The notes under the pieces: model-generated
Seen by the model: only the letters and a program-made list of their open reading frames with translations
Database searches by the model: none
What the model was told of the DNA's origin: nothing
Part shown: one piece after another, positions 44,243-51,620 of the stretch
Numbering within the stretch: position 1 is the stretch's first letter
Layout: every line of letters starts with the position of its first letter
Source: JAVKFF01 sp040226215
GTDB taxonomy: Bacteria; Pseudomonadota; Alphaproteobacteria; DSM-16000; Inquilinaceae
Length of the DNA: 64,000 nucleotides
Direction: 5' to 3'
NCBI GenBank assembly: GCA_040226215.1
Contig: JAVKFF010000122.1
Location: forward strand, 89,137 to 153,136
Position numbers and translations under genes: made by a program

Positions 44243-45669
44243 CCGCGCCGGACGAGGCCACACGCACCCGGCGCGCGCGCCGCCGCACCGACCTGCCGCG
44301 CCTGGCACGCCGGCTCTGGGCCCGGCTCTGGGCCTCGATACGCGGACTCTCCGGCAGTTTCGGGCTCAAGCGCTACCTGCCGCGCACGCTGTTCGGCCGC
44401 ACGCTGCTGATCATCATCACGCCGATCCTGCTCGCCCAGGCGATCGCCACCTACTATTTCTACGACCAGCACTGGGACCGGGTGACCATGCGCCTGTCCC
44501 AGGCCATCGCCGGGGAGATCGCGCTCGTGATCGACGAGTTGACGGGTCTCGAGCCGACCGCCGAGACCGGCGCCATCATCACCCGCGCGGCGCGCCGCCT
44601 CGACCTGGTGATCGCCATGCAGCCGCAGCGCAACCTGCCCGAGCCGGAGCCCATCGGCACCTTCGACATCCTGCGCCACCGGCTGACGCAGGCCCTGGCC
44701 AACCGGGTCGGCCGTCCCTTCGCGGTCAATCTCGACCTCTCGGAGGAATGGGTGGAGATCCTGGTCGCCCTCGACGAGGGCGTGCTGCAGATCCTGGTGC
44801 CGCGCTCGCGCCTGTTCACCACCACGAGCTGGCTGTTCGTCGTCTGGATGACCGGCTCCGCCTTCCTCCTGCTGATCGTCGCCATCGTCTTCATGCGCAA
44901 CCAGATCCGGCCGATCCGGCGCCTGGCCCGGGCGGCCGACGCCTTCGGCAAGGGGCGCGAGGTCAGCGACTTCAAGCTGGAGGGCGCGGCCGAGGTACGC
45001 CAGGCGGCGCGCGCCTTCCTGGCCATGCGCAACCGCATCCAGCGCCAGATGGCGCAACGCACCGCCATGCTGGCCGGCGTCAGCCACGACCTGCGCACGC
45101 CCCTGACGCGCATGAAGCTGGAGCTGGAGATGCTGGGCGACGGGCCGGAGGTCGACGATCTGAAGGCCGATGCCGCGGAGATGGAGCGGATGATCGAGGC
45201 CTATCTCGCCTTCGCCCGCAACGAGGGCGCGGAGCGCTCGGAGACGGCCGATCTCTCCGACCTGATCGAGACGGTCTGCATCCGCGCCCGGCGCGAGGGC
45301 CACCGGGTGCGCGTCTCCGTCGAACCCGGGCTGACCCTGCCGGTCAAGCCGCAGGCCTTCCAGCGCTGCCTGACCAACCTGGTCTCCAACGCCGGCCGGC
45401 ATGGCCACGACATCTGGGTCACCGCCCGGCAGGTCGGCGACGTCATGGAGATCATGATCGAGGATGACGGGCCGGGGATCCCGCCGGAGCACCTGGACGA
45501 CGTCTTCAAACCCTTCGTGCGCCTGACCCACGGCCATGCCGACGACGCCTCTGGTACCGGGCTCGGCCTTACCATCGCCCGCGACATCGCGCGCAACCAC
45601 GGCGGCGACATCCTGCTCGGTCCGTCCGCGCGCGGCGGGCTGAAGGCGACGGTCCGCCTGCCGATCTGA
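44239..45669 (+). CDS. EnvZ-like sensor histidine kinase
   Basis: A 476-aa membrane kinase. Two transmembrane helices (~52-72 and ~195-215) flank a ~120-residue periplasmic domain. A HAMP linker (NQIRPIRRLARAADAFGKG) follows. The phospho-acceptor His is in AGVSHDLRTPLTRMKLELEM near residue 285. ATPase boxes are NLVSNAGRHG (N), EDDGPGIPPEH (G1) and GTGLGLTIA (G2). The gene start overlaps the response-regulator stop by four bases. The signal is unknown; EnvZ relatives respond to osmolarity or acidity. Confidence 0.92.
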   Translation: MTAPDEATRTRRARRRTDLPRLARRLWARLWASIRGLSGSFGLKRYLPRTLFGRTLLIIITPILLAQAIATYYFYDQHWDRVTMRLSQAIAGEIALVIDELTGLEPTAETGAIITRAARRLDLVIAMQPQRNLPEPEPIGTFDILRHRLTQALANRVGRPFAVNLDLSEEWVEILVALDEGVLQILVPRSRLFTTTSWLFVVWMTGSAFLLLIVAIVFMRNQIRPIRRLARAADAFGKGREVSDFKLEGAAEVRQAARAFLAMRNRIQRQMAQRTAMLAGVSHDLRTPLTRMKLELEMLGDGPEVDDLKADAAEMERMIEAYLAFARNEGAERSETADLSDLIETVCIRARREGHRVRVSVEPGLTLPVKPQAFQRCLTNLVSNAGRHGHDIWVTARQVGDVMEIMIEDDGPGIPPEHLDDVFKPFVRLTHGHADDASGTGLGLTIARDIARNHGGDILLGPSARGGLKATVRLPI

Positions 45670-45697
45670 CGGCCCCGGCGGGCGAAGCCGATACCGG

Positions 45698-46069
45698 TCA
45701 GTAGAGCCGGCCGCCGAGCGGCACCGCCTTGTCGGGCGCGATCATCACCACCTCGCCCGCGCCGTCGGGCACGCCCAGCACCAGCACTTCGGACATGAAC
45801 TTGCCGATCTGCTTGGGCGGGAAATTGACCACGGCCAGCACCAGGCGGCCGGGCAGTTCCTCCAGCGAGTAGTGCGTGGTGATCTGGGCGGAGGTCTTCT
45901 TGACGCCGATCTCCGGACCGAAGTCGACCTTGAGCTTGAAGGCGGGGCGGCGCGCCTCCGGATAGGGTTCCGCCTCGACGATGCGGCCGACGCGGACGTC
46001 GACCTTGAGGAAATCGTCGAAGCCGATCGGGCTGCTCGCAGGCGTATCGCGTGCCGGCGTGTCGCTCAT
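45698..46069 (-). CDS. csaA: tRNA-binding-domain protein (CsaA-like)
   Basis: A 123-aa OB-fold protein. DFLKVDVRVGRIVEAEPYPEARRPAFKLKVDFG and VVNFPPKQIGKFMSEVLVLG are the standard tRNA_bind/CsaA sequence, a secretion-related chaperone family that also resembles the MetRS C-terminal domain. The first ~14 residues (DTPARDTPAS) are an added low-complexity tail. Convergent with the sensor kinase gene. Confidence 0.9.
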   Translation of the reverse strand: MSDTPARDTPASSPIGFDDFLKVDVRVGRIVEAEPYPEARRPAFKLKVDFGPEIGVKKTSAQITTHYSLEELPGRLVLAVVNFPPKQIGKFMSEVLVLGVPDGAGEVVMIAPDKAVPLGGRLY

Positions 46070-46115
46070 GGGGAAGGCTCCACTGGGATGTCGGTCTGCT
46101 GGGACCGGGGCTGCT

Positions 46116-46180
46116 TAGAGCGGATCATAGCTTGACGGAATCGCGGAAGCGCTTCCGTCAAGCTATGTGAATCCGCTCTA
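46116..46180. repeat. Palindromic element, copy 1
   Basis: Outer arms TAGAGCGGAT / ATCCGCTCTA enclose inner arms ATAGCTTGACGGAA / TTCCGTCAAGCTAT, with a short apical region (tcgcggaagcgc) and an asymmetric GTGA insertion on the right side. The whole 65-base unit would form one long hairpin. It shares its layout with copy 2 in reverse orientation. Confidence 0.8.
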
Positions 46181-46196
46181 ATTGATTGATAATAGC

Positions 46197-46251
46197 CAGG
46201 ATTCACACGGCTTCACGGAGCCGGAGCCGGCTCCGTGAAGCCGTGATCCTG
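46197..46251. repeat. Palindromic element, copy 2 (inverted relative to copy 1)
   Basis: Outer arms CAGGAT / ATCCTG enclose CACGGCTTCACGGAGCCGG / CCGGCTCCGTGAAGCCGTG, with an asymmetric TCA insertion on the left. Read on the minus strand it has GGATCA, xGGCTT, ACGGA, loop, TCCGT, AAGCCx and TGTGAATCC, the same skeleton as copy 1. Stem differences are compensatory (TAGCTTG with CAAGCTA in copy 1, CGGCTTC with GAAGCCG here). Confidence 0.8.
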
Positions 46252-46289
46252 TCTAGGCGATCGCCCGCGGGCAGGCAAGCGCGCACGCG

Positions 46290-46322
46290 AAAAAGCCCGC
46301 ACCGCCGGAGCGGTACGGGCTT
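46290..46322 (-). terminator. Intrinsic terminator of the phasin gene
   Basis: On the minus strand AAGCCCGtACCGC and GCGGTgCGGGCTT form a 12-bp stem with one mismatch and a CTCCG-type loop, followed by TTTTT. It lies ~50 bases past the phasin stop codon. Confidence 0.75.
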
Positions 46323-46374
46323 CATCATCGTCCGTCGCGCGCCCGCCGAAGCGGGCGCTGCGCCGTGACGGGCC

Positions 46375-46800
46375 TTACGCGGCGGCGAGCGCCTTGAACT
46401 CCTCGAAGGAGTCGCTGATGCGCTTGGAGACCACGTTGGCGGCCTCGGTGTTCGACTTCGCCAGCATCTCGGACATTTCCCGCATGTTGGCGAGCATCTT
46501 GTCGAACTGCGACTTGGCCATGTCGGCCTGCTTGGCCACCTGGTCCTTCGGCGCGCCCGGCTTGAAGACGTCGCCGCCCATGCCGGAGACTTCCTCGACC
46601 GTCTGGCGCACGACCTCGAGCTGACGCTTGGCGACGGCCTGCATGCCCTCGACGGCCAGCTTGTTGGCCTCGGCGAAGGCCTCCATGGTCTTCTTCTGCG
46701 ACGCCATCACGGCGTCGAAGCTGACGGTGGGCCACTTGTAGTCGGCCATGAACTTGGTGAAATCGAAATCCCAGGTCGGGAACTGCTGCTTGGTCGCCAT
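46375..46800 (-). CDS. Phasin family protein
   Basis: A 141-aa amphipathic helical protein. FPTWDFDFTKFMADYKWPTVSFDAVMASQKK is the usual phasin opening, and the remainder is a long Ala/Lys/Glu/Met-rich coiled coil (MEAFAEANKLAVEGMQAVAKRQLE). Phasins coat polyhydroxyalkanoate granules. Start ATG 46800 is preceded by GGGGAAGAG. The gene has its own promoter framed by two PhaR-like sites and its own terminator, so it is a single-gene unit. Confidence 0.9.
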   Translation of the reverse strand: MATKQQFPTWDFDFTKFMADYKWPTVSFDAVMASQKKTMEAFAEANKLAVEGMQAVAKRQLEVVRQTVEEVSGMGGDVFKPGAPKDQVAKQADMAKSQFDKMLANMREMSEMLAKSNTEAANVVSKRISDSFEEFKALAAA

Positions 46801-46849
46801 CTGATCTCTTCCCCAGCAAGTTGGTGTTCCATCGTTGCCGGAGCAGTTT

Positions 46850-46865
46850 TTGCTGCACCGCAACA
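46850..46865. promoter_or_regulatory. PhaR-like operator 1 (at the transcription start)
   Basis: TTGCTGCACCGCAACA, an imperfect palindrome with TTGC/GCAA arms. It resembles the TGC-rich dyad (CTGC-N3/4-GCAG type) bound by PhaR in alphaproteobacteria. Located about +1 to +16 of the predicted phasin transcript. Confidence 0.5.
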
Positions 46866-46873
46866 TGAACGCC

Positions 46874-46903
46874 TATATGGACTCCCTTCGCGACCGCGTC
46901 AAG
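46874..46903 (-). promoter_or_regulatory. Phasin gene promoter
   Basis: Minus strand: CTTGAC at 46903-46898 as -35 and CATATA at 46879-46874 as -10, separated by 18 bases. This fits the alphaproteobacterial housekeeping consensus well. Transcription would begin near 46866, about 65 bases before the ATG. Confidence 0.6.
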
Positions 46904-46907
46904 GGGT

Positions 46908-46923
46908 TTGCTGCGATGCAACA
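46908..46923. promoter_or_regulatory. PhaR-like operator 2 (upstream of -35)
   Basis: TTGCTGCGATGCAACA, differing from operator 1 only in the central bases. It sits just upstream of the -35 element. The two copies bracket the promoter 58 bases apart. Confidence 0.5.
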
Positions 46924-46962
46924 AAATTCTCGGGCGGGCGTTGCTGGCCGCCGCTCACCCGG

Positions 46963-47643
46963 TCAGTCCCGCGCCCCCTCGGCAGTGTCGGCCGCCGGCT
47001 CTCCATCCGCCGCCGGCGCCGTCTCCGTTGCCTCGCGGCGTCGGCGGAAGGGGTTCAGCCCGCCGCCGCGGCCGGGCCGCTCGAAGGTGTTGGCCCACTG
47101 CTCCGCCTGGTTCAGCCGCCGGTCGAGCGCCTTCATCGTCGCGGCCATCTCGCCGCCGTCGTCGCCCCGCCAGGTTCGCGCCACATCGAGATAGATCAGG
47201 GTCAGCGCCCGCGTCTTGACGGCGCCGAGCAGGCCGTGCGGCGGCATGCCGGCGAGATCCAGCATCAGCGCCATGGACCCCTCGATCGGCCGCACCTGCC
47301 TGAGCGCCAGGCCCGGATCGCGCTCCAGCGCGCCCATCAGCGCGACGAAGCCGGCGCGGTTGTCCTCGAGAAAGTCGAAGCGGCGCATCATCACCTCGAA
47401 CAGGCGGTCGCGGGCGGACTCCGACTCGTCCACCGGTCCCTCGGCCAGCCCGGCCTGGTCCACCGCGGCGCCGATCAGGTTCAGCAGCCCCTGCCGATCA
47501 TGGGCCAGCGCCGCCACCTCGGCGAGCTTCATGCCGGCCGCCGCCGCGACGCGGGTCACGCTGACGGCCTGCCAGCCCTCCTCGGCGATCAGCCCGAGCG
47601 TGGCACGCACGATCTTGGTCGCGGGATCGATCTTCTTGGCCAT
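46963..47643 (-). CDS. TetR-family transcriptional regulator
   Basis: A 226-aa protein. The N-terminal helix-turn-helix reads KIVRATLGLIAEEGWQAVSVTRVAAAAGMKLAEVAALAHDRQGLLNLIG. The rest is helical, then a charged tail (NPFRRRREATETAPAADGEPAADTAEGARD-like) with low complexity. The C-terminal domain has a COQ9-like flavour (RDRLFEVMMRRFDFLEDNRAGFVAL), a family that itself derives from TetR. AGGAAGG is just before ATG 47643. It lies upstream of the phasin gene on the same strand, but the phasin has its own promoter, so a link is unproven. Confidence 0.82.
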   Translation of the reverse strand: MAKKIDPATKIVRATLGLIAEEGWQAVSVTRVAAAAGMKLAEVAALAHDRQGLLNLIGAAVDQAGLAEGPVDESESARDRLFEVMMRRFDFLEDNRAGFVALMGALERDPGLALRQVRPIEGSMALMLDLAGMPPHGLLGAVKTRALTLIYLDVARTWRGDDGGEMAATMKALDRRLNQAEQWANTFERPGRGGGLNPFRRRREATETAPAADGEPAADTAEGARD

Positions 47644-47745
47644 GGCCTTCCTTCCGGTCTTCGCCCAAGCCTGTGCACCCAAGGGTAGGGCAGCCCCGGG
47701 GACTTTCCAATCCCGGTTCCGGCCGCCGGTCGGGCCGTGTTCCGG

Positions 47746-48258
47746 TCAGGCGATGGAACCGACCGTGCCGCCGGTCAGCCGCACCAGTTCCTCGAAGGTC
47801 AGCTTGAACACCGTATTTGGCGATCCCGCGGCAGCCCACAGCGCGCCGTGCCGCGCCAGATCCCGGTCGAGCACGGTTACCGGCGGCGTGGCGTGGGCGA
47901 TCGGGGCGACGCCGCCGATGGCGTAGCCCGTTGCCTGGCGCACGAAGGCGGCATCCGCCCGCACCACGGGATCGTCGCCGATGCGGTCGGCGACCAGGGC
48001 CGCCACCTTCGCCGGATCGACGCGGCTGCCGCCGCAGGCGACGACCAGGATCGGTACAGCCGCGCGTTCGGTGCGCATGACCACGGACTTGGCGATCTGG
48101 TCGACATGGCAGCCGATGGCCGCGGCCGCCTCCGCCGCCGTGCGCGTGCCTTCGGGAAAGTGCGCCACCCGGGTCGGAACGCCCGCCGCGTCGAGCGCCG
48201 CCTGCACCCGCGCGGCCGAACCGGTGAGACGCTCCGGCGACGGGGCCGGCGCGCTCAC
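47746..48258 (-). CDS. YbaK/EbsC-family aminoacyl-tRNA deacylase
   Basis: A 170-aa single-domain trans-editing protein. The catalytic Lys is in HVDQIAKSVVMRTE near residue 57, followed by VRQATGYAIGGVAPIAH near 107 and AAAGSPNTVFKLTFEEL near 145. Relatives clear Cys-tRNAPro or Ala-tRNAPro. The GTG start overlaps the proC stop (GTGA), giving a proline-related pair: proline synthesis and probable tRNAPro editing. Confidence 0.88.
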   Translation of the reverse strand: MSAPAPSPERLTGSAARVQAALDAAGVPTRVAHFPEGTRTAAEAAAAIGCHVDQIAKSVVMRTERAAVPILVVACGGSRVDPAKVAALVADRIGDDPVVRADAAFVRQATGYAIGGVAPIAHATPPVTVLDRDLARHGALWAAAGSPNTVFKLTFEELVRLTGGTVGSIA

Positions 48259-49052
48259 TGTGCCAGTTCCCGCGAGCGCGCCGTCGCCGCGGCGATGGCC
48301 CGGTCGAAGAGCGGCTGGATCCCGTCTTCGGCCATCAGCACCTTCAGCGCCGCCTCGGTCGTGCCCCTGGGGCTGGTGACGTTGCGGCGGAGCTGTGCCG
48401 CTTCCTCGTCCGAGCGGTCGGCCAGGACACCGGCGCCGATAACCGTGCGCCGCGCCAGGCGCATGGCCAGATCAACCGGCAGTCCGGCCTTGCGCCCGGC
48501 TTCCGCCAGCGCCTCGATCAGCAGGAACACATAGGCCGGCCCACCGCCCGACAGCGCGGTGACGGCGTCGATCAGGGCCTCGTCCTCGACCCATTCCACG
48601 CTGCCGACCGCCGACAGGAGCGCTTCGGCCACGGTGCGCTGGTCCTCGCCGGCGGCATGATTGGCGACCAGTACCGAGACGCCCTCGCCGACCGCCGCCG
48701 GCGTGTTGGGCATCGCCCGGACGATCGGCCGGTCGGCGCCGTACAGGCGCTCGAACCCGGCGATGGTCTTGCCCGCCGCGATCGAGATGATCAGCGTGTC
48801 CTGGTCCGCGAGGGGAACGAAGGCGGGCGCGACATCGTCCATGACCTGCGGCTTGACCGCCAGCAGGATGACGTCAGGCCGTGCGGTCACGCTCGCGGCC
48901 TCCGTGTGACGCGTCACCAGGGGGCTTTCCGGCACCGGCGCCTCGCCCGGCTCGACCACGTCGACGGCGGCCACCTGGCCGGCCGCCAGCCAGCCTTCCA
49001 GGAGGGCGCCGCCCATCTTGCCGCACCCGACCAACAACAACCGTCCAGCCAT
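48255..49052 (-). CDS. proC: Pyrroline-5-carboxylate reductase
   Basis: A 265-aa NAD(P)H enzyme that makes proline from pyrroline-5-carboxylate. LLLVGCGKMGGALLEGWL is the Rossmann motif, AVKPQVMDDVAPA follows, and ALSGGGPAYVFLLIEAL near 160 plus RRNVTSPRGTTEAALKVL near 228 are the C-terminal signatures (one Gly of the usual S-P-G-G-T-T is Arg). Coupled to the ybaK-like gene. Confidence 0.93.
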   Translation of the reverse strand: MAGRLLLVGCGKMGGALLEGWLAAGQVAAVDVVEPGEAPVPESPLVTRHTEAASVTARPDVILLAVKPQVMDDVAPAFVPLADQDTLIISIAAGKTIAGFERLYGADRPIVRAMPNTPAAVGEGVSVLVANHAAGEDQRTVAEALLSAVGSVEWVEDEALIDAVTALSGGGPAYVFLLIEALAEAGRKAGLPVDLAMRLARRTVIGAGVLADRSDEEAAQLRRNVTSPRGTTEAALKVLMAEDGIQPLFDRAIAAATARSRELAQ

Positions 49053-49137
49053 CCGTCCCCTTCCCGTCCCGTCGCGGCGTATGTGACGCGGCCGAGCCTG
49101 CCAGCAGGCGGCCGCCGCAGTCCAGAATCAGGGCGGC

Positions 49138-49641
49138 TCAGGCCTCGGCGACGGTGTCGAGGATGGCGGCCGTGACCGCCTCCGAGGCGGTCTTGCCGCC
49201 CCAGATGACGAACTGGAAGGCCGGGTAGTAGCGCTCGCACTCGGTCAGGGCGATATCGACCAGATCCTCCAGCACCTCGACACTGGCCGCCTGGATGCCG
49301 CGCAGCAGCACGGTGTGCCGGAACATCGGCACCTGCTCCTCGGCATCGACGTCGACATGGCCCAGCCACAGCCGCTCGTTCACCGTGGCGAGCAGTTCGT
49401 AGACCGCCGGCAGGCGTGCCGCGGGCACCTTCATGTCGTACTGGCAGGAGAACTGCATGGCGCTGAACTCGTCCTGCCAGAAGAAGAACATGCGGTAGTT
49501 GCACCAGCGCCCGGCGACCTCGACCAGCATCTCCTCGCGGCTCGCCCGCTCGAAGATCCAGTCATTGGAACTGACGATCTCCTCCATCAGGTCGAGCGGG
49601 TTCTGCGTGAAGCTGCTGCTCTCCAACATTTCAAGGGACAT
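49138..49641 (-). CDS. YbjN-domain protein
   Basis: A 167-aa protein of the YbjN family, often adjacent to proC in alphaproteobacteria. NPLDLMEEIVSSNDWIFERASREEMLVEVAGRW and LRGIQAASVEVLEDLVDIALTECERYYPAF are typical. The fold resembles type III secretion chaperones, and its function is not established. GGAGG lies nine bases before the ATG. Confidence 0.85.
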   Translation of the reverse strand: MSLEMLESSSFTQNPLDLMEEIVSSNDWIFERASREEMLVEVAGRWCNYRMFFFWQDEFSAMQFSCQYDMKVPAARLPAVYELLATVNERLWLGHVDVDAEEQVPMFRHTVLLRGIQAASVEVLEDLVDIALTECERYYPAFQFVIWGGKTASEAVTAAILDTVAEA

Positions 49642-49921
49642 GGATATCCGTCCTCCCGAACGCCGCCATCAACCGGTTCCGCATGGCCGGGAAACCCGAC
49701 CCCGCACCACCGTTCCCGCCGGACAGCGTTCCTGCATTTCCTCGCGCGTCGAAATCACCGAGCAGTCGCATGTCCATCGAAATGTAGTGGCGGAAACGAA
49801 AGAAACCACCAGATCGAGGGTGGCATGCCCCGCGACGGCGTGCAACTGGGTTTATCGCGACAGATTGGTGACGGCCATGGGGCCCGCGGATGCCGGCCGC
49901 CGGGCCGTGAGGCCGCGACCG
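49642..49921. other. Intergenic region between ybjN-like and ubiK-like genes
   Basis: 280 bases with no protein-like frame. A somewhat A/T-richer part near 49780-49860 may hold the ybjN promoter. No clear hairpin or operator was seen. Confidence 0.35.
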
Positions 49922-50353
49922 TCAGGGGGCCGACTTGCGGCGCGTCGCCTCGGTCCGCCTGCCCTTGGCCGTCGATTTCCTGGCGGCCGTCCGGGGTTCC
50001 TGGCCGTCCGCCTTCTTGGTCTTGGTCGCTGACTTGGCGCCAGACCTGGCGTTCGCGGATTTCGCCGCGGCACCGGCCGACGTCCTGCCGCCCGCCGGCT
50101 TCTCCAGCGCCGCGAGGCGCGACTCCAGCGCCGCTACCCGCTCGGTCAGCTTCTCCTGCTCGCTCCTGGCGGTCGCCGCGACCTCCTTCACCGCCTCGAA
50201 CTCGTCCCTGCCGACGATATCGGCACGCGCCAGAATACGCTCGAAGCGCTCGCGCATCTGCGCCTCCACCTCGTCGCGCAGGCCGAAGACGGTGCCCGCC
50301 GCACTGCTCGCCGTGCGCACGAGATCGTCAATCAGTCGACTGGCAGCGGCCAT
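49922..50353 (-). CDS. Ubiquinone biosynthesis accessory factor UbiK-like (BMFP domain)
   Basis: A 143-aa protein. Residues ~1-85 form the BMFP/UbiK unit: SRLIDDLVRTASSAAGTVFGLRDEVEAQMRERFERIL, DIVGRDEFEAVKEVA and a C-terminal coiled coil EKLTERVAALESRLAALEK. The remaining ~58 residues are an Ala/Lys/Thr/Arg-rich disordered basic tail, longer than in typical UbiK. It assists aerobic ubiquinone synthesis and binds lipid. Confidence 0.82.
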   Translation of the reverse strand: MAAASRLIDDLVRTASSAAGTVFGLRDEVEAQMRERFERILARADIVGRDEFEAVKEVAATARSEQEKLTERVAALESRLAALEKPAGGRTSAGAAAKSANARSGAKSATKTKKADGQEPRTAARKSTAKGRRTEATRRKSAP

Positions 50354-50600
50354 CGCTCGGCTCCCGGGCTCTCGGGCACGGCCGGACAGGCCGTACCCCG
50401 GTTGAATTCCGAGTGGACTATGGTGACGCCGCCGGCCCATTGCAACGGCATCGACGTCCCACCGCCCTGTGCCCCGCCCCCCCGGCCCCATTGTCACGAC
50501 CCCGCCGGCTTCCTATAACCCGCCCCACGGCTGTCGAGACGGACCCGCGGCGGTAGCGCGCGACAGACCTGCGGCAGTGGCAGGCACGGATGGAAGGCCC

Positions 50601-51587
50601 ATGATCGTCGTCACCGGGGGCGCCGGCTTCATCGGATCGAACCTCGTCGCCGGGCTGGAGGAGGCCGGGGCCGGCGACATCGTCGTGGTCGACCGCTTCG
50701 GCCGGGACGACAAGTGGCGAAATCTCGCCAAGCGTGCGCCGGCCGACATCGTCCGGCCGGAGGCGCTGGGCGCGTTCCTCGCCGCCCATGCCGACGCCAT
50801 CGACACGGTCTTCCACCTCGGCGCGATCTCCGCCACCACCGAGCGCGACGTCGACCTCATCGTCGCGGAGAATATCCGCGCCACGCTCGACCTCTGGGGG
50901 CATTGCCGCGACCATGGCGCGCGGCTGATCTACGCCTCCTCCGCCGCCACCTATGGCGACGGCTCCGCCGGCTTCGAGGATGACGAGCAGAGCCAGTCGC
51001 TCTCCCGCCTCCTTCCGCTCAATCCCTATGGCTGGTCGAAACATGTCGTCGACCGGCGCCTGACCCGGCTCGCCGCCGAAGGCCGGCCGACACCCCCGCA
51101 ATGGGCCGGGCTGAAGTTCTTCAACGTCTACGGCCCGAACGAGTACCACAAGGGCGAGATGCGCTCGGTGATCGCCAAGATCACGCCCGACCTCGCCCGG
51201 GGCGCGCCGGCACGGCTGTTCCGGTCCCACCACGCCGACTATGCCGATGGCGGGCAGATGCGCGACTTCGTGCATGTCGACGATTGCGTGGCGGTGATGC
51301 TCTGGCTCTGGCGCCACCCCACCGTGTCCGGGCTGTTCAATGTCGGCAGCGGCGAGGCGCGGTCGTGGAACGATCTCGCCCATGCCATCTTCGCCGCCCT
51401 GGGCCGGGTGCCGGCGATCGACTATATCGAGATGCCGGAGGTCTTGCGGGACCGCTACCAGTACTTTACCCAGGCCAGCATGAGCAAGCTGCGCCAGGCC
51501 GGCTATGACCGCCCGTTCCGCAGCCTGGAGGACGGGATCGCGGACTACGTGAAGAACTACCTCATCGCCGACGACCCCTATCGCTGA
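50601..51587 (+). CDS. hldD: ADP-glyceromanno-heptose 6-epimerase
   Basis: A 328-aa NADP-dependent epimerase of LPS inner-core heptose synthesis. MIVVTGGAGFIGSNLVAGL is the Rossmann motif, HLGAISATTERDVDL and YASSAATYGDG follow, the catalytic Y-x3-K is NPYGWSKHVVD near residue 142 and LKFFNVYGPNEYHKGEMRS is diagnostic of HldD. Start ATG 50601 after GGAAGG. Divergent from the ubiK-like gene. Confidence 0.93.
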   Translation: MIVVTGGAGFIGSNLVAGLEEAGAGDIVVVDRFGRDDKWRNLAKRAPADIVRPEALGAFLAAHADAIDTVFHLGAISATTERDVDLIVAENIRATLDLWGHCRDHGARLIYASSAATYGDGSAGFEDDEQSQSLSRLLPLNPYGWSKHVVDRRLTRLAAEGRPTPPQWAGLKFFNVYGPNEYHKGEMRSVIAKITPDLARGAPARLFRSHHADYADGGQMRDFVHVDDCVAVMLWLWRHPTVSGLFNVGSGEARSWNDLAHAIFAALGRVPAIDYIEMPEVLRDRYQYFTQASMSKLRQAGYDRPFRSLEDGIADYVKNYLIADDPYR

Positions 51588-51620
51588 CCCCACGCCCAGC
51601 AAGAAAGCCGCGACGCCGCC

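Larger units (their letters stand above)
46070..46374. other. Intergenic region built of three hairpins
   Basis: This 305-base gap has no coding capacity. It contains two long palindromic elements in opposite orientation (46116-46180 and 46197-46251) and an intrinsic terminator for the phasin gene (46290-46322). Confidence 0.7.

Noticed and set aside
46116..46251. CRISPR-like repeats
   Set aside because: Only two units, in inverted orientation and each self-complementary, with no spacers or cas genes; they are palindromic elements.
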